A DNA stretch of 54,894 nucleotides from Planctomycetota bacterium (GCA_011369445.1 DRQF01000207.1:1-54894), one strand, 5' to 3'; shown: positions 25,201-34,324, counted from the first letter of the stretch. Made by a program: numbers and translations. The notes: generated by a model not told the origin, from the sequence alone.

Positions 25201-25374
25201 ATGATCATCAGATATTTCGATTCGATGAAGGGTGTTCGCTACTACCAAGTCTTCCTCCAGGGCGAGGAAGTGTTCATGGGGACATTGGGGGAGTGCAAGC
25301 GCTACATCGTGATTCACAACGAGAAGGTTCTGCTTCGCCAGGAGATGGACCGGAAATCTCGCGCCGCGGGTTGA
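25201..25374 (+). CDS. 57-residue orphan protein under a sigma-54 promoter
   Basis: A small soluble protein, not recognised. It begins MIIRYFDSMKGVRYYQVF and continues with EEVFMGTLGECKRYIVIHNEK; the alternating strands and the short helix around the single Cys suggest a compact alpha/beta fold. GAGGAG is four bases upstream of the ATG. A frame open from 25141 runs through the promoter and is rejected. The gene after it starts 62 bases downstream and may be cotranscribed. Because sigma-54 genes are switched on by an enhancer-binding activator, this may be a regulated adaptor or stress protein, but nothing in the sequence names a role. Confidence 0.65.
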   Translation: MIIRYFDSMKGVRYYQVFLQGEEVFMGTLGECKRYIVIHNEKVLLRQEMDRKSRAAG

Positions 25375-25436
25375 GTCTCGAACGGAGCGACGCCTCTTGG
25401 TGGCGATCGTATTCAGACGACATAGGATGGGAGGCC

Positions 25437-26705
25437 ATGAAGGCCTCCTTTTTTTTTGACATCGCGAAGTTCGTCGTCTGGGTCGCTCTCTCGGTCACGG
25501 GAGTCCAGCCCTTGATCGGACAGGTCCGACGCCCCGAAGTCTATCGGCCCTGGTTCGACGAAGTCGCCCTCTCCTCGTGTCACTCCCTCGTCGTGGCGCA
25601 TATCACCCGAGTCAACCGAATCGCCGACGGTCAGCGACTCATCCGGTTCGCCGTCGACGAAGTCCTCCGCGGCAAGGAAAGTGATCGCATTCTCGTTCTT
25701 TCGAGCGACGAGGGACTGGTGGCCTGGCCGGATCTCCAAAAAATCCTCTTCCTCGTCCCCTCGCGCAAGGGGCTGATGCGCCTCGTCGTCGATCACGTCG
25801 ACCTCCCCCAAGCGGACGCGGCGGAGAGAATCCGGTTTCTCCGCGCGTTGGTCCCGGTCTCGTCGATCATCGGTCCGGGGCGGCAGGCGATGTTCGTGAA
25901 AAACCTTCTGCGCACGTACCGCAACTCATCCTCTCCTTGGGTCCGTCGCATACTCGTCGAGGAGGCGAGGCGCCTGGCGGAACGGCGGCCGGAGACAGTG
26001 ACGGCCCGAGATCTGGAGTGGCTGACGAGTTTTTCCCTGCAGGGGTTGACGTCGGACATGCGCACCGTGTTCAACGAGGCTTTGGTCGATTTCAAGGAGG
26101 CCAACGCGCTTCGGTGGACCGAGGCCGACCTCGTCTTTCCCGATGCGGCGTCGAAGAAGAGTTTTCTCGCCAGTTACGCGCGATTCCAGGATGTTTCGAC
26201 CCCCGAGGCCGTGAGGCTCGAATTCCTCGAGAGCGCCATCAAGATCTTCGGTGAGAAGGCCTGTCCGATCCTCGTGCGTTCGCTCAGGGATCCCTCCGCT
26301 GCGGTTCGAAAGCGCGCTCTCGCCTTGATCAGGAAGACCCGCTACCAGCCAGGTTGGCGGGAGATCCTTCGCCTCGTTCGGCGCAGCCGATCCGCGGATG
26401 AGCGCATCCAAGCTCTGAGGACTCTCATGTTCGCCGTGCCGCTCCAGGCCGCGAGTGCGGTCATCAAGCTGGCGAAGAACGGGATGAAGACCCCGGAGGA
26501 GGATCGCGCCGTCTTGGAAGTCCTTGCGGCCATCAACAGTGGGGAGGCGAGCCTTTTTCTCGAGGATCTCGAGAAGCGTTGGCGGCGTGAGCCGGCAAAG
26601 AACAAAGGTCGACTCGCTCACCTCGAATACATTCGCAGTGACGCCTTCCGCCGGAAACTTCTCGGCGCCGGGTCCGGTGTTCTGGGAGGCGATCGACGCC
26701 GGTGA
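25437..26705 (+). CDS. Secreted HEAT-like repeat protein
   Basis: A 422-residue protein starting at an ATG two bases after GGGAGG. Residues 1-30 form a signal peptide or anchor (FFFDIAKFVVWVALSVTG). Residues 40-130 form a small beta-rich domain with VVAHITRVNRIADGQRLIRFAVDEVLRGKE. The last 170 residues show HEAT-like helical pairs (CPILVRSLRDPSAAVRKRALALI, ADERIQALRTLMFAV). The end overlaps an unlikely upstream ATG of the TolC gene; the latter's real start is 33 bases further. No enzymatic motif. A scaffold role for the following outer-membrane protein is possible. Confidence 0.75.
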   Translation: MKASFFFDIAKFVVWVALSVTGVQPLIGQVRRPEVYRPWFDEVALSSCHSLVVAHITRVNRIADGQRLIRFAVDEVLRGKESDRILVLSSDEGLVAWPDLQKILFLVPSRKGLMRLVVDHVDLPQADAAERIRFLRALVPVSSIIGPGRQAMFVKNLLRTYRNSSSPWVRRILVEEARRLAERRPETVTARDLEWLTSFSLQGLTSDMRTVFNEALVDFKEANALRWTEADLVFPDAASKKSFLASYARFQDVSTPEAVRLEFLESAIKIFGEKACPILVRSLRDPSAAVRKRALALIRKTRYQPGWREILRLVRRSRSADERIQALRTLMFAVPLQAASAVIKLAKNGMKTPEEDRAVLEVLAAINSGEASLFLEDLEKRWRREPAKNKGRLAHLEYIRSDAFRRKLLGAGSGVLGGDRRR

Positions 26706-26737
26706 TAGGGTGCGGGAGTGCAAGAGGGATTGAACTG

Positions 26738-28309
26738 ATGGATGAGGTACGCCGGCTCCGCGCCGGAATGATGGCTTTTTGGGTCGTCTTGCTCGTCGGG
26801 GGGGGCATCGCCCATCGCGGCGTGGCTCAGGAAGCCGGCCGCCCCCCCGCGCAGCGCAAGCTGAGGTTGGGTATCGAGGATGCGGTCCGTTTGGCGACGA
26901 CCCACAACTCGTCGCTCAAGGTGAGCTTCTTCAACCATCTCATCGACCGCACGCGGATCGCCGAGGCCGAGGCCGCCTTCGAACCGGTCGGTTTCGTGAG
27001 CGCCGACGGTGGTGTTTCCGAAGTGAGTTTCCCCCAGATCTTTCCCACCGGAAACATCAACCCCGACGGCACACCCGAATTCTTTCAAACGATCGTGACG
27101 GACAGTTCGGTCACGGCGGATTGGCTGGCGGGCGCCCGTGGACTGCTTCCCACCGGTGCGACATGGCAGTTGCAAGTTCGCACCGATTACCGCGATCGCG
27201 AGGCCGGTGGCCTCGTGAATCCGAGTTTCCAGACGGCCACCACCGCAACGTTCACCCAGCCGATCCTCCGCGGAGCTTGGTTGCAGTACAACCTTGCGGC
27301 GACACGTCAGGCCGAATTCGCGGAGCAACAATCTCGCCAGAGATTCCGCGGCGATGTGCTGGACACCATTCTTCGAGTTCACGAGGCGTATTGGAACTAC
27401 GTCTTCGCCATTCAGGACCTGAAGGTCAAACGACAGTCGCTTGCTGTCGCGCAAGAACTCCTGGATATCAACCGAATCAAGGTCGAGACGGGCGTGTTCG
27501 CCCCCATCGAGATCACCTCCGCCGAGGCGGGCGTCGCGTCTCGTGTGACCGACGTCCTCGTTGCGGAAAATCAGGTCAAGGAGACCGAAGACATCCTAAA
27601 GCGCCTCGTGCTTCCTTTCCGAGGGCTCGGGGAATGGAAGACGCAGATCATTCCGGTGGATATAGCCAGTGAAACCCGCTGGAAAATCCCCGACCTCGAG
27701 GATGCCATCCGCCTCGCCTTGAAGGAGCGGCCCGAGCTGCTGGAGGCCCGAATCCAGCTGCGCAGCCGCGATCTGTCGGTCGCCGTCGCAGACAACGAGA
27801 CGCTGCCGAAATTCGACGTCAAGGGCAGCGCGAACTTCACGGGACTGGACGCAACGTTCGAGGACTCGTTCCTAGGTGGATTCGGTCCCACGGGGGCCGA
27901 GAGTTGGAGCGTGGGCATGGCGCTGGAATTCCCTTTGGGCAACAAGGCAGCCCGCGCGAAGTTGAGTCGCAGCCGTCTCGAGCGGGATCAGGCCCTCTAC
28001 AGCTATCGAGATCTTCAGCTCGCCGCCGTGGCCGACGTGCGCAGTGCTTGGCGGGCGGTCAAGATCTCGGAGAAGACGATCGCCTCCCGCAAGAAGTCCG
28101 CGGAGCTGAAGGAGGAGGAACTCCGGAACGAGCGGGTCAAGCTGGACAGCAAGGTGTCGACGAACTTCGAGGTCTTGCGCGTCGAGGATGACTTGGCGCA
28201 AAGAAGGAGCGAACTCATTCGCACGCTGGCGGACTACCGCATCAATCTCGCCCGCCTGGCCCGAGCTCTCGGCTCGAGTCTCGACGTACTCAAGTGGCCG
28301 CGAAATTGA
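26738..28309 (+). CDS. TolC-family outer-membrane protein
   Basis: A 523-residue protein with a signal peptide (MMAFWVVLLVGGGIAHRGVAQ) and two OEP-type repeats: LGIEDAVRLATTHNSSL in the N-terminal half and IPDLEDAIRLALKERPELLEARIQL in the second. The family's mixture of long helices and strands follows (MALEFPLGNKAARAKLSRSRL). There is no lipobox. AGAGGGA lies nine bases before the ATG at 26738. No inner-membrane pump or adaptor is next to it; instead HEAT-like proteins flank it, so it may serve a pump encoded elsewhere or a secretion role. Confidence 0.87.
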   Translation: MDEVRRLRAGMMAFWVVLLVGGGIAHRGVAQEAGRPPAQRKLRLGIEDAVRLATTHNSSLKVSFFNHLIDRTRIAEAEAAFEPVGFVSADGGVSEVSFPQIFPTGNINPDGTPEFFQTIVTDSSVTADWLAGARGLLPTGATWQLQVRTDYRDREAGGLVNPSFQTATTATFTQPILRGAWLQYNLAATRQAEFAEQQSRQRFRGDVLDTILRVHEAYWNYVFAIQDLKVKRQSLAVAQELLDINRIKVETGVFAPIEITSAEAGVASRVTDVLVAENQVKETEDILKRLVLPFRGLGEWKTQIIPVDIASETRWKIPDLEDAIRLALKERPELLEARIQLRSRDLSVAVADNETLPKFDVKGSANFTGLDATFEDSFLGGFGPTGAESWSVGMALEFPLGNKAARAKLSRSRLERDQALYSYRDLQLAAVADVRSAWRAVKISEKTIASRKKSAELKEEELRNERVKLDSKVSTNFEVLRVEDDLAQRRSELIRTLADYRINLARLARALGSSLDVLKWPRN

Positions 28310-28365
28310 TCTGCGACGAGTCGGACGTGGATCTCTCACCGGAAGAGTGACTTTTCGAGGTGATC

Positions 28366-29781
28366 ATGATCCGCAACGGACTTCTCTATATCTTGGTCTT
28401 GGCGATCTCGGGAACCCTGGCGTGGGCTCTTTGGAATCAATGGCACGCCCCGGCGGAGCCTCCTCCTCTGGAGGGGATCGATGACCCCCTGTGGTATCGC
28501 ACAGCGGACTTCGCCACGCGTCGAGCGGCTCTCGAGAAACGTCTCGACCTGATGACGTCGACGCGCATCGCGGCCGCGGATGTCGGCCCCATCAAAGACG
28601 ATGTCGCCCTTCTCTGCAGGGATCCCCGCCTCGTGGACGTCGTCGTGCAACGCTTCAGGGAGCGAAAGGACATCAACACGGCGCAGCTCTCAGCGTTCAT
28701 GGAGATCTTTGCTCGTGTCAAGAATCCGAAGTTCGCGAAGCTTCTGTCCGAAGGAATCCACCATCGCGAATTCGAACCTCGCATCAACGCATTCGACGCC
28801 GCCTTGACACAGGGAGATCCGGCGATCTTGGCGGACCTGCGGACGGTGATGGGTTCTCAAGGCGGATATTCGCTGCGCCGCGTCATCGAGGCTCTTGGCG
28901 CGATCGGCGGTGACGAGGCTCTGGATCTGGTGACACGGGCCATTGCGTCCGGAGACCACGACGCCGTTCTTCAGGGGATCGCCACCTGCGTCGTCTATCG
29001 ACTCAATCGCGCCATCCCCATCCTCGAGCCTCTGCTGAAGGATGGGAGACGGGACGTCGCCCTCACGGCGGCTTGGGGGCTCGTCTCTTTGGGGTATTCG
29101 GGTGGGGCGGACGTCATACGTCGCTTGGCTCTCGATCGCGGCGTGGACCAGGGGACGCGCGCCCAAGCGGTGATCTATCTGCTCGAGACGTCCGGAAAGG
29201 CGGCGACGGAGACGCTGCGCCGGCTGCGAGCCGATCCCGATCCCAACGTGGCCTTCGAGGCCCGGTTGGGACTGATCCAGCTGGGGGACGAGGACGAGCT
29301 TCTGGCTCTCGACCGGGCTTTGCGTTCCGAGGATCCGGGGGAGCGCGAGCAGGGCGCGACCTTTTGCGCGGCTTCGGGACGAGACGAGGACGTGGAGCGA
29401 TTTCGCCGTGTCATGGGGTCTGTTGGACGGGCCGAGATCACTGCATTTCTGAACGCATTGCCTCGTGGGAGGGCTCCCGCGGCGTTGTCGATTCTGAAGG
29501 ATCTCTCCCGACCGGGCGGCCCGTATGAGCAGCTTGCGATCTCCCGATTCCACGAGTATGGGGATGACGGCGTGGAGGCCATCGAGACTCTTCTTGCGAG
29601 TCATCCCGAGGGGGAGCGACTGGGTTGGTTGATCAGCGCGCTCGGCTCCATCGGGACACCTCGTGCTCGTGACACCCTGTTGAAGATGCCCCCCCCACGA
29701 AGTCGACGCCTCTGGCTGTACTTGCGGAACAACGTGAGGGTCATCGATTTGGCCCTTCTCAAAAAGGGCGTCTTCGAGTGA
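28366..29781 (+). CDS. Membrane-anchored HEAT-repeat protein
   Basis: A 471-residue protein with one N-terminal helix (GLLYILVLAISGTLAWALW) and an outward-facing array of HEAT-like repeats covering most of its length: IEALGAIGGDEALDLVTRAI, GIATCVVYRLNRAIPILEPLL, ALTAAWGLVSLGYSGG, QAVIYLLETSGKAATETL and FEARLGLIQLGDEDELLAL are successive units. The ATG at 28366 follows GAGG by five bases; a GTG at 28360 is rejected. No catalytic motif; probably a scaffold. Its stop overlaps the next gene's GTG start (GTGA). Confidence 0.8.
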   Translation: MIRNGLLYILVLAISGTLAWALWNQWHAPAEPPPLEGIDDPLWYRTADFATRRAALEKRLDLMTSTRIAAADVGPIKDDVALLCRDPRLVDVVVQRFRERKDINTAQLSAFMEIFARVKNPKFAKLLSEGIHHREFEPRINAFDAALTQGDPAILADLRTVMGSQGGYSLRRVIEALGAIGGDEALDLVTRAIASGDHDAVLQGIATCVVYRLNRAIPILEPLLKDGRRDVALTAAWGLVSLGYSGGADVIRRLALDRGVDQGTRAQAVIYLLETSGKAATETLRRLRADPDPNVAFEARLGLIQLGDEDELLALDRALRSEDPGEREQGATFCAASGRDEDVERFRRVMGSVGRAEITAFLNALPRGRAPAALSILKDLSRPGGPYEQLAISRFHEYGDDGVEAIETLLASHPEGERLGWLISALGSIGTPRARDTLLKMPPPRSRRLWLYLRNNVRVIDLALLKKGVFE

Positions 29782-30350
29782 TCGAGCGACGCGAGGTCGT
29801 CGTGGCCGCCGAGGTGGAGGAGATGGGATCTCGCGTTGGTCGTTTCCTGGAGGATCAGGGTTACGAGGTGACTCAGGAAGAGTCCGGCCTTTCGGCTCGG
29901 CCACGGGGGCGATCCGCTCCATGGGGAGGGCGAAGCTGGGGAGCGGACCGCATCGTTTGCGGCTGGGCTTGCGGGGACTCTGGGAATGATGGCGCGCCGC
30001 GGACGATTCTCTGCGTGTCGCTCCATAGGAAACGTCGATGGCTCTCCACGGGGAGCCTGGCGCGCCTTCACCTGGAGGCGCTCGCGGACGCCCTCATCGC
30101 TGCCTCTCAGGCGGCGGTCGCGGCGGACCCCGAAGCGAGGGTTCGACCTCTCCGCAATCTCGTCAGGGCGACGATCGGTCTGAACGTGTTGCTCGCATTC
30201 TTGTTGCTGTTTTTCTTGGGAACCGTCCTGGGGCTCACCGTTCCGCAACGACTTCTCGCCGCGGGAGCCGTGGCGCTGTTGGACACGCTTGCCATTTCAA
30301 GCTTCGCGGCCCTGGTGATTCAGGGGACGCGAGCCTTCATGGGGCGATAG
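29778..30350 (+). CDS. Membrane protein of unknown function
   Basis: A 190-residue protein with a GTG start overlapping the HEAT-repeat gene stop. Residues 1-125 are soluble and charged; two hydrophobic helices follow (about 131-150, LNVLLAFLLLFFLGTVLG; and 156-180, LLAAGAVALLDTLAISSFAALV). A motif RTILCVSLHRKRRW precedes them. I do not recognise the family. Its 3' end overlaps the convergent GTPase gene by 14 bases, so antisense interference between the operons is possible. Confidence 0.65.
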   Translation: MIERREVVVAAEVEEMGSRVGRFLEDQGYEVTQEESGLSARPRGRSAPWGGRSWGADRIVCGWACGDSGNDGAPRTILCVSLHRKRRWLSTGSLARLHLEALADALIAASQAAVAADPEARVRPLRNLVRATIGLNVLLAFLLLFFLGTVLGLTVPQRLLAAGAVALLDTLAISSFAALVIQGTRAFMGR

Positions 30351-32067
30351 CTTCTTCCATCGCTCTCAACCGGCGAGCGATGTCGTCCAGCAAAGTGCGA
30401 TCCTCGGCCAGCTTGTTGTCCTCGAGGCCGAGCTCCGGCGCCACCACGGACTCCAATTCCCTCAACACGTCCTCCTGAAACTCCTGCTGGCGAATCGCAT
30501 CCAGAACGCGGCGGCGAGCCTCCTTCGCCGCGAGAGCGCGGAGGAAGCCGAGGATGATCAACAGGACGAGAGCCACGAAGGCCGCCGAGACCAGCAGATG
30601 GGCGGCTCCTGTCATCCGGATGAGTCGCCATGATAGGCGGACGGCCAACGATGCGGTTCCTCCATCCGGATCGAGTATCTCCTCGAGCAGAGGTTGAATG
30701 AGAGGAAACCAAAGGATGATCCCCCAGATCATGACCTTGCGCGCTCTGGAAGGCCTGGAGGCCGGAGAGTCGGCAAGAGAGTCGGGCGAGACGATGGCCT
30801 CGATCTTGGATTCGAGCCTTCGCATGGGGCCGTCCAGATCCGCCAGTTGCGTGGGCACGGGAGCGAGGCAGGGTGCGGGGACGAGGCTTCTTCGCCTGCG
30901 CCGCTCGAACAGCAAAGGAGTGAGGAGCGCGTCCAGCGGCTCGTTGGACGGCGGAGCACCCCCGTCGATGCCGGGGGTCAAGTGGCGAAGACGCCGGAGG
31001 TTTCCAGCCAGGCTTGCGATGGGCGACAGCAAGAATGCGAACTTGGGCAGGACGGGCCACGAGGCCAGTGTACGTCGGTAGATGTCCCGGGTCAGGGAAT
31101 CCACGAGGCGTCTTCGACCGAGTTTGCTTTCCAAGGCATGCCGCATCCGCGAGTCGTTCAGCGCCGATATCAGGTCTTTGCGCGTCGCCGCTCGCTCCTT
31201 AGCGATCTCGCGAGCTCTCTCCTCGATCTTCAGCCGAGCTTGGGCGCGGCTCATTCGGTTGCGGGCAAGGGCGATGCGATTCGAGGACTTGATTCGCTGA
31301 ATCTCTCTCGCCGTCCGCTCGCGAAACAACGCCGCCTTGAACGTCGAGAAGTCGTTGCCGGGGATGGCGGCTTCCGGATGAAGGGCCGAGAGAGTGAAGC
31401 AGGAGTCGCGGACATCGAAGGAGGAAAAGAGAGGCTGGATGACCTCCGTCACGCGCGCGCGAAAGGCTTCCTCGAGACGGGATGCCGCCCGAACCGGATC
31501 CGGTTCGGAGATCTCGTCGACCTTGTTCAGGACGAAGAAGAGGTTCGAGGGGTCAAGTGTCCGCGAATGACGTTTCATCCAGTCGGAAAAAAGGCGATCC
31601 GCGTACTTGGTCAGTGACGTCATCCAGATGACGATGTCCAAAAACGGTAGCGCTGCTTCGACCACATCCGCGTGTCGTCCAATGAGCCCGTCCATGTCGG
31701 GAAGATCGAGCAACACGAGCGAGCGGATCGTCTCGACGTCGTGAATACCCGGCGCCGTGGAAAGGTAGGGCCGGAGTGCCGGGACCCCCTGGAGAAGCCT
31801 CTCGTGATCGGCGTGGACGTACGGGACGATGCGATCGGTCGTCGGGCGTCGGGCACCCGTCATCGTGACCTTGCGCCCTGCCAGGGCGTTGACGAGGCTG
31901 CTCTTGCCGACTCCCGTCCCGCCGACGATCCCGACCAGGATGACGTCCGGGGAGATGTCCTCGTTCCGGGGCGTGTCCTCCGTCACGGAATCGGGCTTTG
32001 CGCCGGACCGCTCCTCTAACCTGTCCAGCAAGGCTTCGGCTTCGCGGAGCTCGTCGTGGAGGGTCAT
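30337..32067 (-). CDS. Dynamin-like membrane GTPase A
   Basis: A 576-residue GTPase. P-loop GGTGVGKSS is at 49-57, a threonine-containing switch I near PTTDR (74-79), G3 DLPDMDG at 121-127 and G4 NKVD at 181-184. After the G domain come long charged helices (about 255-340) and two hydrophobic segments (near 430-455 and 480-510), then a helical C-terminus. The G3 D-x-P-D in place of the D-x-P-G usual in dynamins, followed by KYAD, recalls a family of bacterial dynamin-like GTPases. Likely role: nucleotide-driven membrane remodelling or envelope quality control. Its ATG overlaps the stop of GTPase B, so a heteromer is likely. Confidence 0.8.
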   Translation of the reverse strand: MTLHDELREAEALLDRLEERSGAKPDSVTEDTPRNEDISPDVILVGIVGGTGVGKSSLVNALAGRKVTMTGARRPTTDRIVPYVHADHERLLQGVPALRPYLSTAPGIHDVETIRSLVLLDLPDMDGLIGRHADVVEAALPFLDIVIWMTSLTKYADRLFSDWMKRHSRTLDPSNLFFVLNKVDEISEPDPVRAASRLEEAFRARVTEVIQPLFSSFDVRDSCFTLSALHPEAAIPGNDFSTFKAALFRERTAREIQRIKSSNRIALARNRMSRAQARLKIEERAREIAKERAATRKDLISALNDSRMRHALESKLGRRRLVDSLTRDIYRRTLASWPVLPKFAFLLSPIASLAGNLRRLRHLTPGIDGGAPPSNEPLDALLTPLLFERRRRRSLVPAPCLAPVPTQLADLDGPMRRLESKIEAIVSPDSLADSPASRPSRARKVMIWGIILWFPLIQPLLEEILDPDGGTASLAVRLSWRLIRMTGAAHLLVSAAFVALVLLIILGFLRALAAKEARRRVLDAIRQQEFQEDVLRELESVVAPELGLEDNKLAEDRTLLDDIARRLRAMEEAIAP

Positions 32068-33716
32068 CGCTCACCCTCCGGCGCAACGGTTTCCTCCAAG
32101 ATACGCGCCGCCCTCGCGATGGCCTCGACCGATTCGGCGCCGGGCGGCAACGCCAGCAGGGCTTCGGCGTAGCGGCGGCGCTGCAGTCGGCGGGCGGCTT
32201 CGAGCTCGGCCTGAAACCGGCCACGGAATTCATCGAGCTTGCGTTCGACCTCACTCGTAAAGGCCGGGAGGCCCAAGGCGCGCAAGAGTTCGTGGAGCAG
32301 GGGCGGAACGATGGCCATCGAGAGGGCGACCACCACGAGGTTGAGGACGAGCCCGACGAAGAGACTCCCGAGTTTTCCCAGGGGTCCCGTCGAGTGACCT
32401 CGGGCCGCAGTCAGCGTTGCGATCATCCCCTGAGCCCAGGAGTGGATGTCGCCGCCCAGGGAACGGAATGCCTCGCGAATCTCCGAGGGGTCCAGTTCGG
32501 TGGCCGAGTCCGGCTCCGCCAGGAGTCGGCGCCCTTCCGGCGTCGACTGGAGGATCTCTCGCACCCGGACCCGGTCCCTCTCGATCCCCGCCATCCCCTG
32601 ATCCGCGACGCTGTCCAAGATTTCCTCTTGAGAGGGAAGCGCATCGGGACGAAGCGTGGTGAAGAGTCTGGCCGGGTTCCGTACCCAGCCGGCGATCCTG
32701 CGGAACACCGTTCGGTGGGAGTAGCGCAGGAAGAACCGTCCTTCCTCTTCGACGCGGCCGAGCTTCCTCAGCTTTTCCGCCGGATGAAAGCTGGCGGGCT
32801 CGATCTCGGCGGAGAGGATGGATTCCCCCAGCTGTTGCCTGGCGCGCAGATCGCGCTGGAGCGGTGTGAGGATTTCCTGGGCTACCCGGGTGGCGAGGAC
32901 CTGGCTCAGGACCCCTGCCTGGGGGCAGCCTGCGGACTCTTCCACGAATCGGCGAATGCGATCCATGATCGGATCGTCCTTCAACTCGGCCTGCGCGCCG
33001 CGGCGCAACGTGACGACTTCCGGGTCGGTGAGACCCAACTCTCGCAGCTTGGAAGCATAGTCTTCGCGCAGGCGATCTCGATGCTCGGGATCGACTTTGT
33101 TGAGGACGAAGAGCGTGGGAATCCTGAGATCGGCGATCTCTTTCAGCAGATCTCGCACGGAGGCGTCCGCGTAGCGTTCCGCCGACGTGACGAGGACGAG
33201 ACGTTCGGCCCAGGGAAGGACCCGAAAGGTCACCTCGCGATTGGCCAGAACGTGGGTGTCGTGATCGGGGGCATCGACGAGAGCAATGTCCTTGCCTGTG
33301 GTCAACGAGGAACGAAGAAACGTCATCGTGGATTCGCGGCCGCTCTCGCGATCGGAATCGGAAAACGCCTTCGCGAAAGTCGGAAACAGCAAGGCGTCAT
33401 CACATTCGGTCGCACTCAGGCCGGCCACGAGACCGCCGCGTGTCGATGGGCGTTCGATGGACGAAACCCGGGATGCGTCCCTGTCGAGGAGAATGTTGAA
33501 GAGGGTCGATTTCCCGGCTCCGGAGGGACCGACGATGAGAACGATGGATGGCGCATCGGGACGTCTCGCGGCCCGCCGAAGTCTTGATCTCAAGGCCGCG
33601 GCCATTTCGGCCAGGACGCGGGCTCGCGATTCCAGTTCCGGAAGATGAGGGACCGAGAGACCGGCAAGATGCGTGACCAGGCTCTTCAGCTCTTCGCTGG
33701 TGGGGCTGACCGTCAT
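32064..33716 (-). CDS. Dynamin-like membrane GTPase B
   Basis: A 550-residue GTPase related to its downstream partner. P-loop GPSGAGKST is at 63-71, G3 DAPDHDT at 148-154 (again D-x-P-D), RYAD at 181-184 and G4 NKVD at 206-209. A long helical middle (about 300-430) is followed by one or two hydrophobic helices near 460-490 (LFVGLVLNLVVVALSMAIVPPLL) and a coiled C-terminus (RRLQRRRYAEALLAL). The chosen ATG at 33716 overlaps the previous gene's stop (ATGA); an in-frame ATG at 33737 has no ribosome-binding site. Overlaps on both sides mark a three-gene operon. Confidence 0.8.
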   Translation of the reverse strand: MTVSPTSEELKSLVTHLAGLSVPHLPELESRARVLAEMAAALRSRLRRAARRPDAPSIVLIVGPSGAGKSTLFNILLDRDASRVSSIERPSTRGGLVAGLSATECDDALLFPTFAKAFSDSDRESGRESTMTFLRSSLTTGKDIALVDAPDHDTHVLANREVTFRVLPWAERLVLVTSAERYADASVRDLLKEIADLRIPTLFVLNKVDPEHRDRLREDYASKLRELGLTDPEVVTLRRGAQAELKDDPIMDRIRRFVEESAGCPQAGVLSQVLATRVAQEILTPLQRDLRARQQLGESILSAEIEPASFHPAEKLRKLGRVEEEGRFFLRYSHRTVFRRIAGWVRNPARLFTTLRPDALPSQEEILDSVADQGMAGIERDRVRVREILQSTPEGRRLLAEPDSATELDPSEIREAFRSLGGDIHSWAQGMIATLTAARGHSTGPLGKLGSLFVGLVLNLVVVALSMAIVPPLLHELLRALGLPAFTSEVERKLDEFRGRFQAELEAARRLQRRRYAEALLALPPGAESVEAIARAARILEETVAPEGER

Positions 33717-34324
33717 GGGATCGATTCGTTCCGCCATCGGAGATGTTTCTGCCAACCCCGTGTCTTTCGTGCGAAAGGATAAGATCTCTCGTTCGGCGGT
33801 TTTGCCAGCCACGGATCGGGGGGATGCGTGACGCCCACGAAAAGGGGGATGGCATGTTCCCATGACCGCAAGAATCCGAAGGAGTCCGCGACGAAGAGGC
33901 GTCGACCGGGGTCGCCCCACTCCTCCGGCCAGGCGTATGCGATCCAGAAACGGGGGTTGAGCGTCACATCCTTGACCGGCGCCTCGGCATGGGGTTCTCC
34001 CAGGGAATCGGCGAGCGAGACTCGAAAGCAGTACCCGTTGAGGAGGAGAATCCCGTCTTCGACCTTTCCGCGGCCATGGCCGGGGACGGTCGTCTCCAGC
34101 GCGCCCGAATCGACGAGCTCGTTGATGAACAAAGGGCGCATCGGAGACCGGCCCGATTCCAAATGTTCTCTCTCCAGGCGTGCGATCGTGGCCAGTTGGC
34201 CCTTGGCCCAGGCCTCGGCGGCGAGCGAGTCTCGAGCGCGATCGCGGGCTTTCCAAAGCCACCCCAACGAGGCGACGATGAGAAGCAGCGTCACGGTCGA
34301 AGGGATCCAGGGCTTCGTCTCCAT
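33713..34324 (-). CDS. Pseudopilin-like single-helix membrane protein
   Basis: A 203-residue protein with an N-terminal helix (TVTLLLIVASLGWLW) followed by AKGQLATIARLEREHLESG and small beta elements (GILLLNGYCFRVSLA, RFWIAYAWPEEW). This order, an anchor helix running into a long helix then a beta sheet ending in a 'gY-x-F' strand and a LFVADSFGFL strand, resembles type II secretion pseudopilin-like proteins. There is no prepilin-peptidase site (no GFTLIE), so it would stay anchored. First gene of the GTPase operon; it probably presents a periplasmic domain. Family call is by pattern only. Confidence 0.6.
   Translation of the reverse strand: METKPWIPSTVTLLLIVASLGWLWKARDRARDSLAAEAWAKGQLATIARLEREHLESGRSPMRPLFINELVDSGALETTVPGHGRGKVEDGILLLNGYCFRVSLADSLGEPHAEAPVKDVTLNPRFWIAYAWPEEWGDPGRRLFVADSFGFLRSWEHAIPLFVGVTHPPDPWLAKPPNERSYPFARKTRGWQKHLRWRNESIP

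Noticed and set aside
33717-33737. Alternative start of GTPase B at 33737
   Set aside because: No ribosome-binding site; the ATGA overlap at 33713-33716 is the pattern used at the next junction too. The difference is seven residues.
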